From: Agrocybe praecox | Taxonomy: Eukaryota > Basidiomycota > Agaricomycetes > Agaricales > Agrocybaceae | Direction: 5' to 3' | Assembly: GCA_964017145.1 (NCBI GenBank) | Contig: OZ024843.1 | Span: 2,595,001-2,659,000, forward strand | DNA: 64,000 nucleotides | Shown here: one piece after another, positions 12,095 through 24,235 of the stretch | How positions within the stretch are numbered: the stretch's first letter is position 1 | Layout of the letters: each line of letters starts with the position of its first letter | Notes under the pieces: model-generated | Seen by the model: the letters and a program-made list of their open reading frames with translations, nothing else | Told to the model about the DNA's origin: nothing | Database searches by the model: none | Position numbers and translations under genes: made by a program

Positions 12095-15000
12095 TCAAGT
12101 AGAGATCATACCCGAATCTTCCTCGCCTCCGAAGATCTCGTCAAAAATTTCCTTGCCCTCTAATGAAAGAGGAGGAAGCTGTGGTTGCGCAGTTGATGGA
12201 TTATCGCGAGTTGCCTTTACTCTGTGAATGCGCTCTGCGTTCCAGATACCCTCCAGGGATGTCGTCAAATTCTTCAATCCAAGCAAAAAGCCTCGATCTG
12301 GTCGTTCTGGGTAATGCGGAGGGAACCGCGCGTATATCAACCCAGTCTCGGGGTCTACTTCTGCGTTGTAGCCTTTAGAACTAGAATAAACTTCACGAGG
12401 ATGATCACCCTCAGAGTAGGGTAGCCAGTCCCGTCCGGTGGTCGTATGAGCGAAGTCAACAATACGAACATTGATTTCCCCGCGTTTCCGTCGCCCGCCG
12501 GATCGTTTGGCCACAGAACCAACGAGAAGATCTTCACTGTGTGACCGCCGTAAAGGTGCATGATCATGGCTTTGAGATTGCGAACGACGTTCCAGGGACT
12601 CTCCGCGCTTGCTCCGAGACGATGGGTTCTCAAGGACCGCTGATCGTAACGCTTCCTGTGCATCTCGATCTCCGTCGTATATAAGAAGAATGCTGCATCC
12701 ATAAAAGCGGAAACCCTTCAATCGATTAATGATCCGAGCCAAAGCGTATAGCTTCTGAAGCAAGACTGGGATCTGGTATGCCATCAAGCGTTCGCCATCG
12801 AAAAGGAAAGATTTTAACACAGAATCGAATTCATCTGGACGGACTTCTCGACCACTATACTTGTCTTGCGTAGTATAGGACTGTGTTACATGATTCCAAA
12901 CCTAGTTTTAGCGTATGACACGGGATCAGTCAAGTGTCCAGAAGTCAAAGTGAATCTTAACACACCTGCATACCACAAGCACGAACACCAAGGCTTTTGC
13001 TAGTGGTGCGGTCGCATTTCTTGCGCTGACTCTTCTTTTTGGCGGAAGTAGCGTCCATACCATACTGGCGAGTACCCATCTTCAAGTCAATGACACAAGG
13101 GTGTTTTAATCGTCCTGTCAAGTCTTCCATCAAAATAAAATGGTTTTGACGTGAAATAGGAGATTCGTCTTCAACTTGTTCAGGAATGGGATTCTGTTCG
13201 GTTAGGGTTCGCGAAACAAGAGGTGTTTGTCGTAGAGAGGAGTCAAGAGATCTAGAGCGACTCCTGCGGCGAGCAATTGAGGGAGCCAATTCCTGGTCTT
13301 TGGGTGTTTCGGGAGTCACCGTGGCTGTCCCACGCTCTTGCGCAAATATTGGTCGACTAGATCTTGTCTGATCTGACGCATGCAACATAGATTCACTTCG
13401 GATACGTCGGAGGGGCGAGTGACTTTCTGGATCCAAATGACGGAACAGCTTTCTCCGTGCACGCAACCGAGAGCTTTCAGAGACCGTATCAGATTCTCCA
13501 TCCGCAACGTCACCTTCATCCTCAGTCTTCGCATCCTCGATTGATCTACGGCCAAGACGTCGGCGGAAGCGTTTAAGAACGGTACTGAAAACATGGTCTT
13601 TAAGTTTCGTGTTTACCATCGTCGACCCTGTGCCTCCAAACCACTGCGGCCCAGGAAGACGCTCCGAATTGAAGGTACGAATATTAGGTCGCACGGAAAC
13701 CCCATCCTCGGAGCTTCTGTACTGAGTGTCTGACATGGTTCGACTGGTCATCTCTGCGGGAAATGCGTGGGTTAATTGACTGGGTGAGTTCACCGGTGTA
13801 GGTGCGTCAATATCAGGTTCAGAATTACGATACGATCCTAAGGGACTTGGCCGTGCCGCTAAAGTTTCGGGTATATGGGGTATGGCAAGATCTGGACTAG
13901 AAGCTGTTCCTCTGGAGAGATGTTCGGATTGGAGCCTGCGCCGAATGAAATGACTTGATCCACTCGCGTTGGAAAAAGACCGATTCCGTCCACCATTGAG
14001 CATCCATTGTGGAATGATGTGGCGGTTGCGGTCTAGGACAACTTCAGGTAGCTCAGCTTCATCTGTGTCTGTCGCTTGACGTTCTTCAGAAAACACGGGT
14101 TGAGGAGGAATTTCATCTGACGGTATGGATGGCAGCTTCGATTTGATAGTTGCTTCACTATTACTATGCTGAATACGATGCCGACTTTCAGGAGTAGGGG
14201 TGGCCAGGTTACTCGTGTGCTTCCCGCCTGAGTGGAAGGCCTTGGGAGCACGCCTGTAACTAACCAACATGACGCCAAGATAACGTGGAATAAATCCTAA
14301 CAAGGGGGGAGCTTCTCGCTCAACTGCCTCATAAAAGAGATTTTCTCGGGAAACAAGAGGCTGATACAATCAAGGGAAAGGGTATGAAGAAGTTAGCAAA
14401 AAAAGTTATGAAGATCCTATCATTCATTCGAACCTTGCAAACAGCTTGCTTCGTAAACTTGTAAATGGCGCTGTGTCCACCTACTTGGTTCCGAAACGGC
14501 CGAAGAGGAATGTGGGGTAATCGTTCATCTGGAATGTCCATATTGATTGCCACTGTTGCATCATGCAGGTCTCTTAGGTGAGTTTCGTTGGAAAATTTAC
14601 TGACGTTTGAGGTGGGAGAGTGCGCGAAGTGGAAGGTCTCCGGTTCCTGACTAAACTCTTGAGTCAAGCTGGAAGATAACGAATGATAATCAAGATCGTC
14701 GTGGCCATAAGTCGAAGCGGAAGGAGCCGTAGAAGTAGCGGAAGCGCTTTCCCAAGTGGATTCGTCGTCTGTTGACCAAGGTGAAATAGTTTCGAGAGGT
14801 GAAATGGGAGCTATGCCTTCAGGAATATGCGAGGTACGCACTGGTGTAGGGGATCGGGAATGACGCGGAGTAGTCTGTATTGAAGGCAAAGGAGGAATTG
14901 TAGGTTCAGGACAAGACGGGACGGAAGTATCTAGAGAGAGTCGGGATAAGGACACACGACTAGACGGTGAACGAGATGGTGACGGCGAAGGTGGGTACGC

Positions 15001-15978
15001 ACGCGAACGGGGACGAATATATATAGGCGATGTTTCATGAAGATGATTTAGGGTGGTCAGAGACACTTCCGTTGGAATACTTGAATCCACGAGGTCGTCC
15101 AATTTTCGTTCACGACGCCTTCCTCGTGCTGCAATAAGATCTTTCCGCCACTGTACAACGTCCGGTAAAGTAGGATCTTTGAGAGACATCTTCCTTTCCG
15201 GTCCTTGGGGTTCACCGCTGCTACTTTCTCTGGTCCTAACGCGTTCCAAAGTCGTCAAGCTTTTTTCACGGCGAAGAGCGGCGCTTTCACGGTCAGGCCA
15301 TTCGGAACGCTTCACGAATTCGAAAGCCTCAGGGACATCTTCCACCTCTTCGAACGAATCCTTTCGCCGGCTGCCAAGAATAGATTCACCTCTCGATGAA
15401 GATTCAACCTGTGTTGATTCCTCAGATGGACCGGCGGTTTCTTTGAAGAGTTGTAGCGTTGCAGCAACCTTGCGACCAATCCCAGCAGTTGCGTGGTGAG
15501 CAGGAACTTCTTCCTTGTCGGTTGGGGTAGCGGAGGATGATGATGACGACGACGACACACTTGAGATACTGGAGTTCCTGGCAATGGGTTTAACAGATAT
15601 CTGAGGAGAGCGACTCTGTGTACTCTTGACGAAAGACGTTGAGGCGGACGGAAGGGTTAATGCTCTCGACATTACTTTACGAGAACGCCTGCGGGAGTGT
15701 ATCTTGGAAGAAGTCGTTTCTGTATTGTAGCCGTCCGAATCTGTGGTATTTGATGTAGCACGTTGTTTTCCTAGCCTGACCGAAGCGAGGGAGTGGGATT
15801 GGCGGTATTGGGAAGAAGAAGAGACGGAAAATAATTTGTCGATGATTTGTGGGTCCTGATCAGAAAGAGTTGGAGTTAGACGCGGCGAAGAGGACGCTGA
15901 GACGTTTCCTGAGCTCGGAGGAGAAAGCGGGAAACGGTATTGTTGTTTTGCATGCTTTTGGTCCAAGGCAGAGGCCAT
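12095..15978 (-). CDS. KCS1: Inositol hexakisphosphate kinase (KCS1 type)
   Basis: The enzyme phosphorylates InsP6 to the inositol pyrophosphate 5-InsP7, a signal for phosphate status, vacuole biology and telomere length. Three exons (15978-14434, 14360-12966, 12901-12095) give 1,248 residues. The first 500 or so are serine-rich and disordered. [14 protein letters not shown] at the start of exon 2 opens the kinase region. The family hallmark PxxxDxKxG is at residues 936-944 (PCVIDLKMG), followed by TRQYG. The later hallmarks are a SLL-like motif (ILLIYDGD) and the metal-binding DFAH ([10 protein letters not shown]). A 300-residue disordered insert lies between the N-lobe and the PDLKMG motif, as in other fungal KCS1 proteins. 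A CACGTG sits about 180 bp upstream of the start. Confidence 0.93.
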
Positions 15979-16930
15979 GGAAAGCGTGTCTGAGGGGTAT
16001 CAGGAGATGATGGTTATAAGAGAAGAAGGAAAATGCAGGAAAGGCGACGGACCTAGAGTCTTGAAGCGAAAGAGAGCCGAATTAGAGCGCTGAGCTGTTT
16101 GAGACGAGCACAAGTTATGATATCAGCGGCACTCTTCTTTTCTCCCTAACCCCCACGTGCATTTTGAGTCGGACGTTTCCGTTTTTCAATCTCCGATCCC
16201 GTCGAACGTGCTTTCGAGGTCTCACAACGCACGTTGCCCCGTGGTCGCTCAGATACCCCATCTATCCTCCCCGCATTATTTCACCCACCAGTAGCGTTAT
16301 AGATTCACATACCGCATCGGATCCTTCCTTTTCGGGAGCTCACCTTGGAAAATTTCCACTCATGAGCTGCACTGGGAAATATCTTGTTCCGTACATAAAC
16401 CGATCTAGTTTATTCTTCATTTCCGAGTAAACTGCGCAGATTTAAATCATTATCAAACATGGCGGTCCGCAATATCTATGGATTGGCCTCGTGCTGGCGG
16501 CAAGCAGGCCGGAGCAAAAAGAAAACCATTGTCGTACTCATGGATCGACCGACGATCATTGTTTCCCAGTTAGTTAGAACTCAATACACTGGTCCACACA
16601 TACGAATGTTTTCTTTGTTACGCATGCCAAGTCAAATTTAAATATCATAAAGCAAATTGCTTATTCATAACTTTTTAGCTTGAAATTTAAAGTTAAAACT
16701 CCGACTTGAGCTATAAAAATCTTGCACCTCGCAAAATGTTCTTCAAGTTCTATGACATTGGATACAAATTTTTTGGGGCCCCTACCCAAATTTTTTAAGT
16801 CACCTAAATAGGAAAAGTAAGTTGGTGATTTTACTAATCACTTACGCTTCTAGTATCAACGCACCAAAGGCTCCTTTATTTGTGTCTCACTATACAGAAC
16901 TCGCCACTGGCATCATCAGCATCAACCATA
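15979..16930. other. Divergent intergenic region
   Basis: This lies between KCS1 (-) and the TFIIS-N-like gene (+). It contains one CACGTG (16154-16159) near KCS1 and an AT-rich stretch with a direct repeat CAAATTTTTT near 16766-16795 around a GGGGCCCC core. An open frame upstream of 16931 starts with TTG, not ATG, so I did not extend the gene into it. Confidence 0.5.
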
Positions 16931-18532
16931 ATGTTCACACCTGCCCCTAAGAATCCTTTGCATAGTGCTTTAATTTATCAAGAAGGAAGCGGGAGATTAC
17001 CTAGCCATAGAAAGTCTAATCTTAAGGTATGCTTTCATCATAATCTGCATTATACAACTAAATTTACAGTCCTTTTTGCTCAGAAATCACCATTAAATGG
17101 TACTTCAGGCTTGACTGTACATAAACAAAATGATTTCAGAGTTAGATGGAATTCCCCCATCTCGTTCATCAGAATTATTCCTGCCAGAGGAGACAGTGAC
17201 ATGCAGGGGAACAAAGGAGTGGCTATCTTCGCTCCCAACTTTTCTGATCCTATTGCACAACAAATTTTGGAAAATGCAACACCTAAACCACAAATCCCCA
17301 ATGTCAAACGACAAAAAACATATGAACCCGCAAAACCTAACAATCGTTCCCCGGTTGTATCCAAACAATATGACTTCGGCAACGCGAACGATTCAATTAC
17401 AAGGATCACTCCTGCAACAACTCCATCCGAAGATATACACTATCTCGATCTGGGTAAACTCCCTTCATTTCCAGAAGGATCATTACCTAGATCATTAGCC
17501 AACAATGATCCAAAAGCACAAAGCCAACTTCAGTCAGCACCGCATGTCGTCATAGAGAAGGCCACGGATCTCATTGCCAGAATGAACTTGCGTTTTTTAG
17601 CTCAATCAGCTGGTCATTCCAGCCTATATACCTCAAAGCCACAATCACCTGCACTGCAGCACACGACCCTAGTTTTGGAAGGAACAGCCGAACAGCATAT
17701 TCCCGCCACCACAAACCGCCTTTCTATTGACAAACCGCTAATTCCAAGGACACCAGAATCCGTCAAACTGGTTCCTTTAGGTTCATGGTCGAGCGAAAAT
17801 AGGCCCCCTCAGTTATATTCAGATTATTTGAAGCAAAAAAATGCTTCAAAAAGGAAAGCAGAGACTGGAGAAAATGAAAGGCCTTCAAAGATAATCAAGG
17901 CCAATCACAACTTACCAGGGGATTCATCCAAAGAGGCTAGTCCAACCGCTCAGCATGTAACTAGCTATGTTTCTGGTGATGAAACAGGACACCCAGATAG
18001 TGATGAGGACCACCCGGCATCCTCGGATTCCGAAGAGAGCGACGACGACGACAGTCTATTTGGAGACAATGAGGTGGAAAATTCGTTGTCAAAACCCAGC
18101 TTGGCCCTTGTCCAAGAATGTACCGCACCCTGCACCAACCAAGAAGATGCCAAAACAGATCTGCAACCAGACAGTAGCCCATTACAACCACCTTTGATGA
18201 AGGTCGACGAACTAAAGGTCGCTAGATGGAAAGAGCGTCTGGACAAATATGCCGTTCTTCGAACCGTGCAAGTGGAGAGGTGGAATGCGAAATTAGCCGA
18301 TGCTTTATATGAGCTCTTGCACAGCATCAACGCAGTAAAGGAGGATCCATACCTGGAGCCCCATGTTCTGGCCAAAACCCAACTCGCCAAAACCATGAAA
18401 AAATTCCGGCATAGCGAATATGGTATGGCAACGAGAGCAGTCGCGGACGAGATAACCAAATTTTGGCGCCAGGTGTGTCGAGAAGCAGCCACCAGAGACG
18501 AAGGAAATCCAGAAGATCGATCTTCTACGTAA
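16931..18532 (+). CDS. Uncharacterised protein with TFIIS N-terminal-like helical domain
   Basis: The frame encodes 533 residues if read without introns from the first ATG (MFTPAPKN). A 43-nt GTATGC...TTACAG segment near 17027-17069 looks like an intron, so the N-terminus is uncertain. The middle is disordered, with a basic KRKAE segment and a run of acidic residues (SEESDDDDS). The C-terminal 75 residues form a helical block (ALYELLHSINAV ... LAKTMKKFRHS ... VADEITKFWRQV). Its spacing matches the TFIIS N-terminal / LW domain: helices, a K(F/L)RxH centre, then a Trp-containing last helix. That suggests a nuclear transcription-elongation partner. This is inference from the pattern; no named orthologue is recognised. 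Confidence 0.65.
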   Translation: MFTPAPKNPLHSALIYQEGSGRLPSHRKSNLKVCFHHNLHYTTKFTVLFAQKSPLNGTSGLTVHKQNDFRVRWNSPISFIRIIPARGDSDMQGNKGVAIFAPNFSDPIAQQILENATPKPQIPNVKRQKTYEPAKPNNRSPVVSKQYDFGNANDSITRITPATTPSEDIHYLDLGKLPSFPEGSLPRSLANNDPKAQSQLQSAPHVVIEKATDLIARMNLRFLAQSAGHSSLYTSKPQSPALQHTTLVLEGTAEQHIPATTNRLSIDKPLIPRTPESVKLVPLGSWSSENRPPQLYSDYLKQKNASKRKAETGENERPSKIIKANHNLPGDSSKEASPTAQHVTSYVSGDETGHPDSDEDHPASSDSEESDDDDSLFGDNEVENSLSKPSLALVQECTAPCTNQEDAKTDLQPDSSPLQPPLMKVDELKVARWKERLDKYAVLRTVQVERWNAKLADALYELLHSINAVKEDPYLEPHVLAKTQLAKTMKKFRHSEYGMATRAVADEITKFWRQVCREAATRDEGNPEDRSST

Positions 18533-19134
18533 AAGATCTTGGGCAAGATATTTTCCATCGACTAGCTTGTGCCATCAATAAAGGGTATAATGCACTGTAC
18601 CACACACCCTTGAATTTCATGGAAGTACCATATCAACGTTCCAATGCTGCGGATAAATACTTGCCTCGGTACGCGTAACTTCAGAGATCCAACCGCGTCG
18701 TTTCGAAACTCCAAGTACTGAGCTTGGATTCGCAAGCCAGAGAGTAGAGCCTAGCAGCATGCACATAAAATCGTCATTCGAGATAAGATGGGCAAGCAGG
18801 GGTGGGTAGGTTTACTGTGTCGTGAGAGCCTTCGGCAATAGAGATGTCACGCATAAGTGAGGTGACCGTGACTCAACGTCCGGTCATTTCCAGTGTATGC
18901 ATGATGCGAGAAACATTATTCTATTTAGGATCTATGTAGTATGCAGTAAATGACAGAACAAGTTATAAAGAATTCATGCGTCCCTGTAAGTTTGAAGTCC
19001 CCATAGTATACAAGAAGCAATACTAGTGTACAGTAAAGTAAGAAGTAACAAGAAAGGGAGAAGACGAATATATGTGTAAGTCAAACAACTGTTTAACTAG
19101 TAGTAAAATATGCAAACCGTCGAAAACAGTAGTG
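18533..19134. other. Convergent intergenic region
   Basis: The 3' ends of the TFIIS-N-like gene (+) and FHL1 (-) face each other here. No open frame with recognisable content and no repeat beyond short AT-rich tracts is visible. Confidence 0.5.
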
Positions 19135-21465
19135 CTACGATGGACCGAAAGACTCCCCGGTATCCAACTTTCGCTTTTTTGCAGCTGGGCCTTCGTCTTC
19201 CGATACATCATCAACGATAATGATAGGAGAGCCCGGATCTCCGGGTGGAGGGCCACTTTCCTTCTGTTCAAGTGGCACAGGCTCTGGGGCTGGTGGTTGG
19301 CTGGACAAGGGTGATTTCATATCAAATGCGCTATCCGTTGGAACAGCGGGGTCAGCACCAGGTGCTTTACGTTTGTGTTCCAAAGGCACGTTAGTAAAAG
19401 GAGCGGTAGTTACTGGACCACCCTTCCTTGCACCTCCCCTGCCAGCCCCCCTTGGGCGCCGACCGCCGCGGTCCTTCCCTCTTTCTCTGGCTCTCCGTTT
19501 CTTCAGCGCTCGGATCATATGTTCTGTTAACACTTGTAAAGCACCACGGGCACCCATTGCCTCTAATTTCTCCAGCATCTCCTTTGTGAGCTCCGCAAAA
19601 ATATCCGGATCGAGAATCAACTTGCGCTCATGCAAAATCATGTAACCTTCCTTGGCGGAATTATTGCGCTGATTTGGAGCATAATCAGGGTGTGTGGGGG
19701 GTATAGGCCCGAGGATGATTGGAATGACCACATCGGGAACAGCGGTTTGGCTTGGTTGAGCTGGAGGAGACGTTATCGGAGGAGAAGTTATCGGAGTTGG
19801 ATTAGAATTATTGGAAGGTGAAGCAGAACCTGGAGAAACAGCTTTGGCATGTATGGCCCAGTTAGACTGTGCTAGTGGCGCATAAGGGTTTGTGCCACTT
19901 AATGTCTTGCTCGGGTAAGTAGGCGTCACTGCGGAAGTTGGTCGAGAAACGTTCAGAGTCTGCATATTCTGTGAGTGAGAAGGATAAGCAAAGACTCCCG
20001 TCGTTGCAGTAGATATTGTCTTGGATGCATGAGCCTGGGAAATTGCTGGAGATGTGACAGTTGAGGTTGTGGCAGAGGGTGGAGGTATTGAGGATTGTGT
20101 TGTCTTGAATGGCAAAGGAGAAGACGTCAAAGGCGGAGGCAGAGGTCCTCCTTTCATGTCTCCCTTGATACTTCGCTTTAACGGAGGTTCAAGGAATGCA
20201 CCCTTCTCCTTCTTCCTACTCTTGGTCCCAGACTCTACGGAACCAAAAGCAGTGCTTTGATTTACAGTAGCGGCAGCTTGTTTCGCTTTCTGTTCTTGTT
20301 CCTCCAGAGATTGAGAGTGAACTTCGTCTAGTGACCAGAAGAATCCCTTGCCCCTGTCACCGCCGCAACGTTCCATCTTCCTGAATGCACGATTTGAAGA
20401 GAGATTGTGCCGAACAGAACTCTGGGGATACGAGTCATTCAAAACCCGAATTAGAAGGAAAACGGCCACTTACCATCCATGCTGTACTATCTGCATATCG
20501 GTAGTACTCATATGTATTCATTATCCATGTACAAATTTGCTGCAGTGTACCTTTCCCTCCGAGGTCTTTAATGGCTCGGTGGATAAGCTGAGCATATGTG
20601 AACGCCGGTTTGGGAGGCATGTCTTCAGGCTTTGGTCGTTCCAAAACGGGGGGTGGCTCGACATCACCCTTCTTGCGCTTTTTGGAATTAGCCTTTGAGG
20701 ATTGGCCTATTGAATTTGAATTTGGCAACGTTGGTTGGAACTGCGGAGGTGCTTGTACCACTGGAGGTTTGGGTTTGGGTTTAGGCGGTGGAGGAATTTC
20801 GGGCTCTGGAGAAGGCGAGGGTGACGGTGAGTGTAATTTGAGTTCCACTGGAGGTGGAGGTGAGTGGGATGGCTGCGATGAAGGTGGTGATATAGATGTA
20901 ACATCGATGGAAGTAACGTCGACAGACGGCGACCGCTGGCGGTTTGTCGATGACTGGGAGCTAGGAGAAGGAGTATCTTCTGGGGGCGGCGGCGGTGGAA
21001 GGACGAAATGGAATGTCCGCGAGGCGATTTGTATCTGCGACCTAGAACTGAACGCTTAGCAGAGTCCCCCAGGCACCAGAAAAGAGAAATGCACCTTTCG
21101 CCTAACGGTGCCCTTGTCCCAGCTCCTGACCATACGCCGTCGACCCATGCACCATTGCGGCCGATAACGATGAGAACAAAGCGGTCCTCGTCCTGGTCAT
21201 ATTCAATCTTGGCATGTAGACGTGACACACTCTTTAGAGCACCAAGATCCACGTCAACCTGAGATGGAGGCGCTGTGGATGAAGTTGCAGCATTAGGAGC
21301 ACAGCGTCGACCGATAGTTATGGAGAGAGTTTGGATATAGAACGTGTAATGAGGGAAGACAAGGGAATAATAGGCAGATATCTTATCCTGGACGGGGGGA
21401 GGTGTAGCATGCTTTGTAAAAGCCCCATCTGTGGTGGGCGATGCAGTGCGTGTTCGGGTATCCAT
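19135..21465 (-). CDS. FHL1: FHA-forkhead transcription factor (FHL1 type)
   Basis: Three exons (21465-21095, 21047-20474, 20421-19135) give 743 residues. The N-terminal FHA domain (about residues 30-140) contains GRR, SVSRLHAKIEY and the segment FVLIVIGRNGAWVDGV...APL, then SQIQIASRTFHFVLP. That IGxNGAxVD pattern is closer to yeast FHL1 than to FKH1/2. The forkhead domain follows (FTYAQLIHRAI, ICTWIMNTYEYYRY, SVRHNLSSNRAFRKMER, GKGFFWSLDE), recovered across the 20421/20474 splice. The tail is proline-rich with basic RGRG-like stretches and an acidic end. FHL1 binds ribosomal-protein gene promoters in yeast; the same role here is inference from family. A CACGTG (21561-21566) lies about 95 bp upstream. 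Confidence 0.88.
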
Positions 21466-23340
21466 TGAGGGAGACAGCGAGCAGGGGGTTTGTCGGCGGA
21501 AGCGACGCTGGCGAGAGTGTGGTCAACAGCAAGGGAGACTCACTGAAGAGTTCCAGTGAGCACGTGATCCGTCCTATTTACATATCCGGGACTCCCGGAT
21601 ATTAGACTCGCGACCAGTGCGTTACGGTGGTGATTACGCAAGCTTGGTCATTTGTCATGATTTAGAGTTTTCCTAAGCTCCGACGGCCATCAAGCGGAAA
21701 TCAATCGGACTACGAAAGGGGCATCACCACCTAACGACTGGGAGTTACGGGGACGATTTTGGAGGATTCCCCAGCGTGACAAAGACTTAGTGAAATTTCG
21801 CGTTTTCCGCGCGCACATTCTTGTTCAAAATCCTTGCTCTCTCTTTACACGCTCCACAAATGATACTTTAAACACATTATATATATTGTATAAACAAGTA
21901 TACAGCATAGTATCTCCAATAAATACACATATTACCTGAGCTTGCAGAATAGGAGTGATATTTGGGTCAAAAATCTGTGAAATTTCATCAATTTGATGTA
22001 AAATCGAGGACAAGAAGTGGAAATACCAGAGTTTGTTGCTACTATTCAATAGCAGATAGTGAGAGGCAGGTGTGGCGAGAAGAAATCAATCATCAATTAC
22101 ATTCCGTTACCCTGACGAGCGAGAAATGGGACCACTTAGAAAGTTTATATTTGCGCGTCCGCCAAACGTAATTCTCGCATTGCATAACGAGATGCAAGAC
22201 TGAACTGCTAGAGTAGTTTTGTGGGGTAGGTTGTTTGCCAAGATATGACTGGATCGTCTGACTAGCTCATTCCGTGATTGTACCCAGTGGATCCTGTTCT
22301 CGACCCCATACATCGTTATTCTTCTCGACTCGACTGCCGTTGTTGGTACGCCCGGCTGAAACATTATCGAAGAGGTAAGTAGACAAACTGCGAGCACCAT
22401 GAATCATTACTCACTCGTTTCGGTGTTTCTCAATAAATCATCAGGTACAGGTATGACTAGCACGGTGAGAAGTGTTGGGAGCCGACGGCATGTTTTGTGG
22501 GCAGAAGAGTTGTACGGGCTGGGAGAGTGATCTGGCAAGGGCAGTGAGCCTATTGAATGTGACGAGTGAACCAGGACTGACCTGTTCTTGACCGCATGGG
22601 GTGATTTGTAGCTTCTGCAACCCCTCTCCAAAACCAATTCTCTGCGATATTTTGCGGCTTTTGGAGGGTCAATGGGATACGATGGGTTGCGGGCTCAATG
22701 AGCCACTTTCTAAGACGAGCCAACTAGAACTGACGGGTGCCTCTCGCAGGACCTTGCTCATCTCCAAGGTCGGATGTAGCGCGGTGTTGGAACATAGGAT
22801 AGGAGAGGGAGGGCTGCAGTGAGACGAGTATGGCGAGAGAATCTCAGTGGCAGAATAAAGGTGGGACACAATTCGTGCGTTTTGGTGCGAGGCGAAGAGG
22901 TTCTGGTGGCCTGTCCAGGTACCTCTGAATCCAGACGTGCGAGAAGGGCCGACTGGCGACAGTTGAGCTTGGGTTGGGCGACAGCATGCACTGCCAAGAC
23001 ATCTAAAGGGGCGGGATTATGTAGCCACATACGTCTCCAACCATTTTCTGTGCTGGAGGTAGGTGAGAGGAAGCTGGGGAGGTGGCGAACGCGACCGTTA
23101 TGATAGCCATCAAGGAGCAAATCGGCGAAATTTCACTAAGTTTTTTGTGACATCCGTGACCCTACTAAAAGTGCCCCGTACGTCCCAGCCGTTACCTGGA
23201 GATGCTCGCGGCTGCTCTCGGCACTTAGCGGAGTTTAACAGGTAACGGCTGGTCACGAGCCTACCCGGATATGTAAATATTTAATAGGACATCGGGCTAA
23301 GTACCTGCCGCCTCCGAACGTCACTCTTCCTCCTCTCATT
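21466..23340. other. Long divergent intergenic region
   Basis: This 1.9-kb gap separates FHL1 (-) from MTFP1 (+). Frames of 60-120 codons occur on both strands but lack family motifs and do not chain into a spliced gene. It holds one CACGTG near FHL1 and a perfect 14-bp inverted repeat at 23185-23198 / 23239-23252 near MTFP1. I see no RNA gene. Confidence 0.5.
23185..23252. repeat. 14-bp perfect inverted repeat upstream of MTFP1
   Basis: CCAGCCGTTACCTG at 23185-23198 is repeated as its exact reverse complement at 23239-23252, with 40 bp between. The second arm ends about 90 bp before the MTFP1 start codon. It could be a paired binding site or a hairpin; the function is unknown. Confidence 0.6.
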
Positions 23341-24148
23341 ATGGCCTCGACAGAAATAACTGTACAAGCTGCTCAAGACAAGGTCGTCGAGCTCGCAGAC
23401 AAGGATGCCACTACCACAGACTCCGACATTCGCTACATGGCTTATGGTGCTCGTCTAAGGACCGCTTTACGCGCCAGTACGCGTTATGTTGCTTATGTGC
23501 GTAACCCTTTGGCCTCGACCGTAGACTATTCAGTTCATATCTTCAACAGACCAGTGACGTCGGAGAAGCTTTCCGCCCTGTTGTGCCTCCTTGGGTTGTA
23601 ACTGCAGCATATGGTGTATCATGGTTATATCTATCTGGGTAATTGTTGACTTTATTTGCGCTGTTAATCATGTCAATTGCAACTCTTTCAAAAAATAAAT
23701 ATCTAGAGACGTCGCTTATGAATCCTACAAGACCTACCATCGTGGTCCTTCTCCCGTAGAAGCTGCAAATTTCTCTGAACCAACTCGCGTGGGGATCGCT
23801 GCTGTGCAACGCGCAACTTTCCAATCCATAGCTTCCATGTAAGTTTCTGTGTCGTTGGAGTGTAGTTGTATGATATCATTTCGTATTTCTATTTACAGGG
23901 CCCTTCCTGCGTTTACTATTCACACCGCAGTAGCTCAATCCCGGAAAGCATTTAGCAAAGCTACAAATGTCAGGGTGAAGACCTGGGGACCAACATTCAC
24001 TGGGTTAGCAATCGTACCCGTTCTCCCTTACTTGTTTGATCACCCAGTCGAGCACGTCACGGACCTTGCTTTCGACTGGATCAGAGCAAAACTTATCGAG
24101 ATAAACCAGGCTAGCGGTAAGCCGCCTGGTGAAAAGACGGAATTATAG
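23341..24148 (+). CDS. MTFP1: Mitochondrial fission process protein 1 (MTP18 family)
   Basis: Four exons (23341-23496, 23550-23638, 23707-23838, 23899-24148) give 208 residues. The family signature is clear after splicing: DSDIRYMAYGARLRT near the N-terminus, RYVAYTSDVGEAFRP, the membrane-type segment VTAAYGVSWLYL, then DVAYESYKT and a C-terminal PVLPYLFDHPVEHVTD. The animal homologue sits in the mitochondrial inner membrane and affects fission. The fungal role is inferred from family. It is convergent with the eIF2B delta gene, with only 87 bp between stop codons. Confidence 0.9.
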
Positions 24149-24235
24149 TTACACGATCTTGATCATTGTTACAATTATATTACGTGTGGACATATAATAC
24201 ACGGCTCTACCCCAAACTTGATGAAACGATGAAGA

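Noticed and set aside
16880..16930. Upstream extension of the TFIIS-N-like gene
   Set aside because: The longer frame begins with TTG; the first ATG is at 16931, so the longer start was not used.
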